Positions 62,642 to 64,000 of a DNA stretch of 64,000 nucleotides are shown here, one piece after another; the first letter of the stretch is position 1, and the number at the start of each line of letters is the position of its first letter. This stretch comes from Arthrobacter sulfonylureivorans. GTDB lineage: Bacteria; Actinomycetota; Actinomycetes; Actinomycetales; Micrococcaceae. A program made the translations under genes and the position numbers. The DNA lies in the NCBI GenBank assembly GCA_004000035.1, contig RJAE01000010.1, positions 62,001 through 126,000 of the forward strand. The letters are read 5' to 3'. The notes beneath the pieces are model-generated. The model did no database searches, was not told where the DNA came from, and worked only from the letters and a program-made list of their open reading frames with translations.

Positions 62642-64000
62642 ATGGAGGATTCCCTCGCCGAGGTGCGCGCCCTGCTGCAGGATATCGCCCACTGCTTCAC
62701 CGCGGAGTCCGGGTCGTTGAGCACCCGCGAGCTGGCCAACACTGTAGCGGCGGTCGAGGACGTTTCGAAGACGGTGGAATTCCTGCAGGCCGCCGGCGCG
62801 CACGCGGTGGAGCGGGCGGACATCGCGGCGAACGGGGAAACCTCAGCCCAGGCCGGTGCCGTTGTGGGCTCGCCTGATGCCTCCGGCGCGGCGGGGTGGG
62901 CCAACCCGGCCGCGGCCATCGCCGCCTCCGGAAGCGACGCTGGCGACCCCGGCGGTGTTGACGCCGCGGGACCCGACGGACCCAGTGGTGCCGGGGCCAA
63001 GCAGCGGCAGCGTCGGCGCAAGACCGAGTTCCGCAACAACGCGGAGTATCTGCGCTCCCGGCTGGGGATCGGCATCGTCGAAGCACGGCGCCGGCTGCGG
63101 GTCGGAAGAGCAATCACCGCGCCGGTCCGTTTCGACGGCGAACCCGGTGCTCCGGCACTGCCGGCCCTGGCGGAGGCGATGGCCGCCGGGGAGCTCAGCG
63201 GGAACGCTGCCGTCCTGGTCACCGACTCGATCGCCCGGGCCCGCCACGCCGCCGACCCCGGGACCCTGGAAGCGATGGAGTCCTCGCTGGTCCGGCAGGC
63301 CGCGGAGGGCGACGCCGACACGCTGGCGATGGTCGCGAAGACCTGGGAAACAGCCGTCGACCAGGACGGCGCCGAGCCCTCGGAGGAGGAACTGCGGTCC
63401 CGGCAGGGGATGTTCTACCGCGGCCGCCGGCGGGGCCTGCACCAGTTCGTCATCAACACCACCGACGACCAGTACGAACTCCTCGCCACCGTGATGAACA
63501 GCGCCGCGAACCCGCGCATCCGCTCCGACGCGATCGAAACCGCCGCGAACAGCCGGACCGAAGCCGCCCCTGCCGGACCGGACCGCAACGGCACGGGCCC
63601 CACCGGAACCACGGATGCCGGCACGGCCAGCACCGGCGCGGCAGATGCCGCAACTGAGGGCGCTCGGATCGGCGAGGGAGTCGGGTCCGGTAGCGGAGAT
63701 AGTGAAGCGGACGATGATCGCAACACAGCAACCAAGGATGCCTGCGCATTAGGCACCGACGACGCCGGTGCAAACGGGGCCGGCATGCCCGACGCGGAAG
63801 GCTGCACGGATTCGGAACACAGCCACGGCGACGTGGATCCGGCGGTGGTTGCCGGAATGGACGGCTTCACCAGGGCGCAGAAACTGCTGGCCGGCCTGAT
63901 CGGTGCCTGCCGGATCGCCCTGAACGTGGACAAACTCCCGGACTCTGGCGGACACCGCACCCAAGTGATCGTCACCGCCGGCTATGAACAACTGGCCGGC
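62642..64000 (+). CDS. DUF222/HNH-endonuclease-type protein, C-terminus outside window
   Basis: The plus-strand frame from ATG 62642 stays open to the window end (453 codons). It starts MEDSLAEVRALLQDIAHCFT and contains NAEYLRSRLGIGIVEARRRL, then LRVGRAITAP and ELSGNAAVLVTDSIARARHA. This is the DUF222 domain that in actinobacteria usually precedes a C-terminal HNH nuclease. The HNH part is not reached here. Residues ~300-395 are a Gly/Ala/Thr/Asp-rich low-complexity insert. Such genes occur in many diverged copies per genome and their role is not established. The 284 bases upstream hold no gene. Confidence 0.82.
   Translation, partial: MEDSLAEVRALLQDIAHCFTAESGSLSTRELANTVAAVEDVSKTVEFLQAAGAHAVERADIAANGETSAQAGAVVGSPDASGAAGWANPAAAIAASGSDAGDPGGVDAAGPDGPSGAGAKQRQRRRKTEFRNNAEYLRSRLGIGIVEARRRLRVGRAITAPVRFDGEPGAPALPALAEAMAAGELSGNAAVLVTDSIARARHAADPGTLEAMESSLVRQAAEGDADTLAMVAKTWETAVDQDGAEPSEEELRSRQGMFYRGRRRGLHQFVINTTDDQYELLATVMNSAANPRIRSDAIETAANSRTEAAPAGPDRNGTGPTGTTDAGTASTGAADAATEGARIGEGVGSGSGDSEADDDRNTATKDACALGTDDAGANGAGMPDAEGCTDSEHSHGDVDPAVVAGMDGFTRAQKLLAGLIGACRIALNVDKLPDSGGHRTQVIVTAGYEQLAG

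Overview
The window is high-GC chromosomal DNA of an actinobacterium, most likely an Arthrobacter-type Micrococcaceae. This rests on the rpsF-ssb-rpsR-rplI block with dnaB nearby, the DUF222/HNH-type gene at the right edge, DUF1801 and PhzF genes, and many two-component and ABC genes of actinobacterial type. No rRNA, tRNA or CRISPR array was seen.

Layout. Bases 1 to about 33.5 kb are accessory DNA. They start with a cut-off ABC substrate-binding lipoprotein and two tandem, partly identical FadR-type GntR regulators (0.9-2.9 kb). A scrapyard of broken transposase genes follows (3.0-5.0 kb), then a sugar-type ABC importer (5.0-8.6 kb). A large catabolic island runs from 8.9 to 31.2 kb. It holds three CrtC/AttH-like (DUF7064/7065-type) proteins, two members of an unrecognised ~437-residue family, an ACAD10/11-type small-molecule kinase, a tyrosine-phosphatase-like enzyme and a short pyruvate phosphate dikinase without the substrate barrel. 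It also holds a stand-alone phosphohistidine swivel domain, a P450 with a 3Fe-4S ferredoxin, an aldehyde dehydrogenase, a zinc alcohol dehydrogenase, a histidine phosphatase, an FMN-dependent 2-hydroxy-acid dehydrogenase and a third GntR regulator. IS256, IS4, IS1634 and IS110 remnants interrupt and flank it.

The island is tied together by a repeated palindromic operator of GntR/FadR type, consensus ATGGTCCnACCAT. It occurs in front of both gntR copies, the 437-residue gene, the CrtC-like/kinase operon, the phosphatase/dikinase divergent pair, the P450 operon/aldehyde dehydrogenase divergent pair and the lldD/gntR divergent pair. My reading is one regulon that oxidises a hydrophobic alcohol-type substrate (P450, ADH, ALDH) and also phosphorylates and dephosphorylates it. 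The dikinase looks split into separate proteins. The substrate is unknown.

From 33.7 kb rightward the content is core-like. There is a flavin reductase, dnaB with a dense cluster of DnaA boxes upstream, an L7/L12-like membrane protein, DUF1801, phzF and the ribosomal/SSB operon with a strong terminator. Next come an ABC exporter with its own DesK/LuxR two-component system, a GyrA-like small protein, and a YjdF-like membrane protein preceded by a coupled mini-ORF. Two HrtBA-like exporters follow further on: one controlled by TetR with visible operators (46.1-48.7 kb), one next to a divergent ChrSA-like two-component system (58.2-62.4 kb). Between them lie an MFS transporter, an ABC-F protein, a ketopantoate-reductase-like protein, a zinc alcohol dehydrogenase, a large LuxR-type ATPase regulator and a fumarylacetoacetase-family hydrolase.
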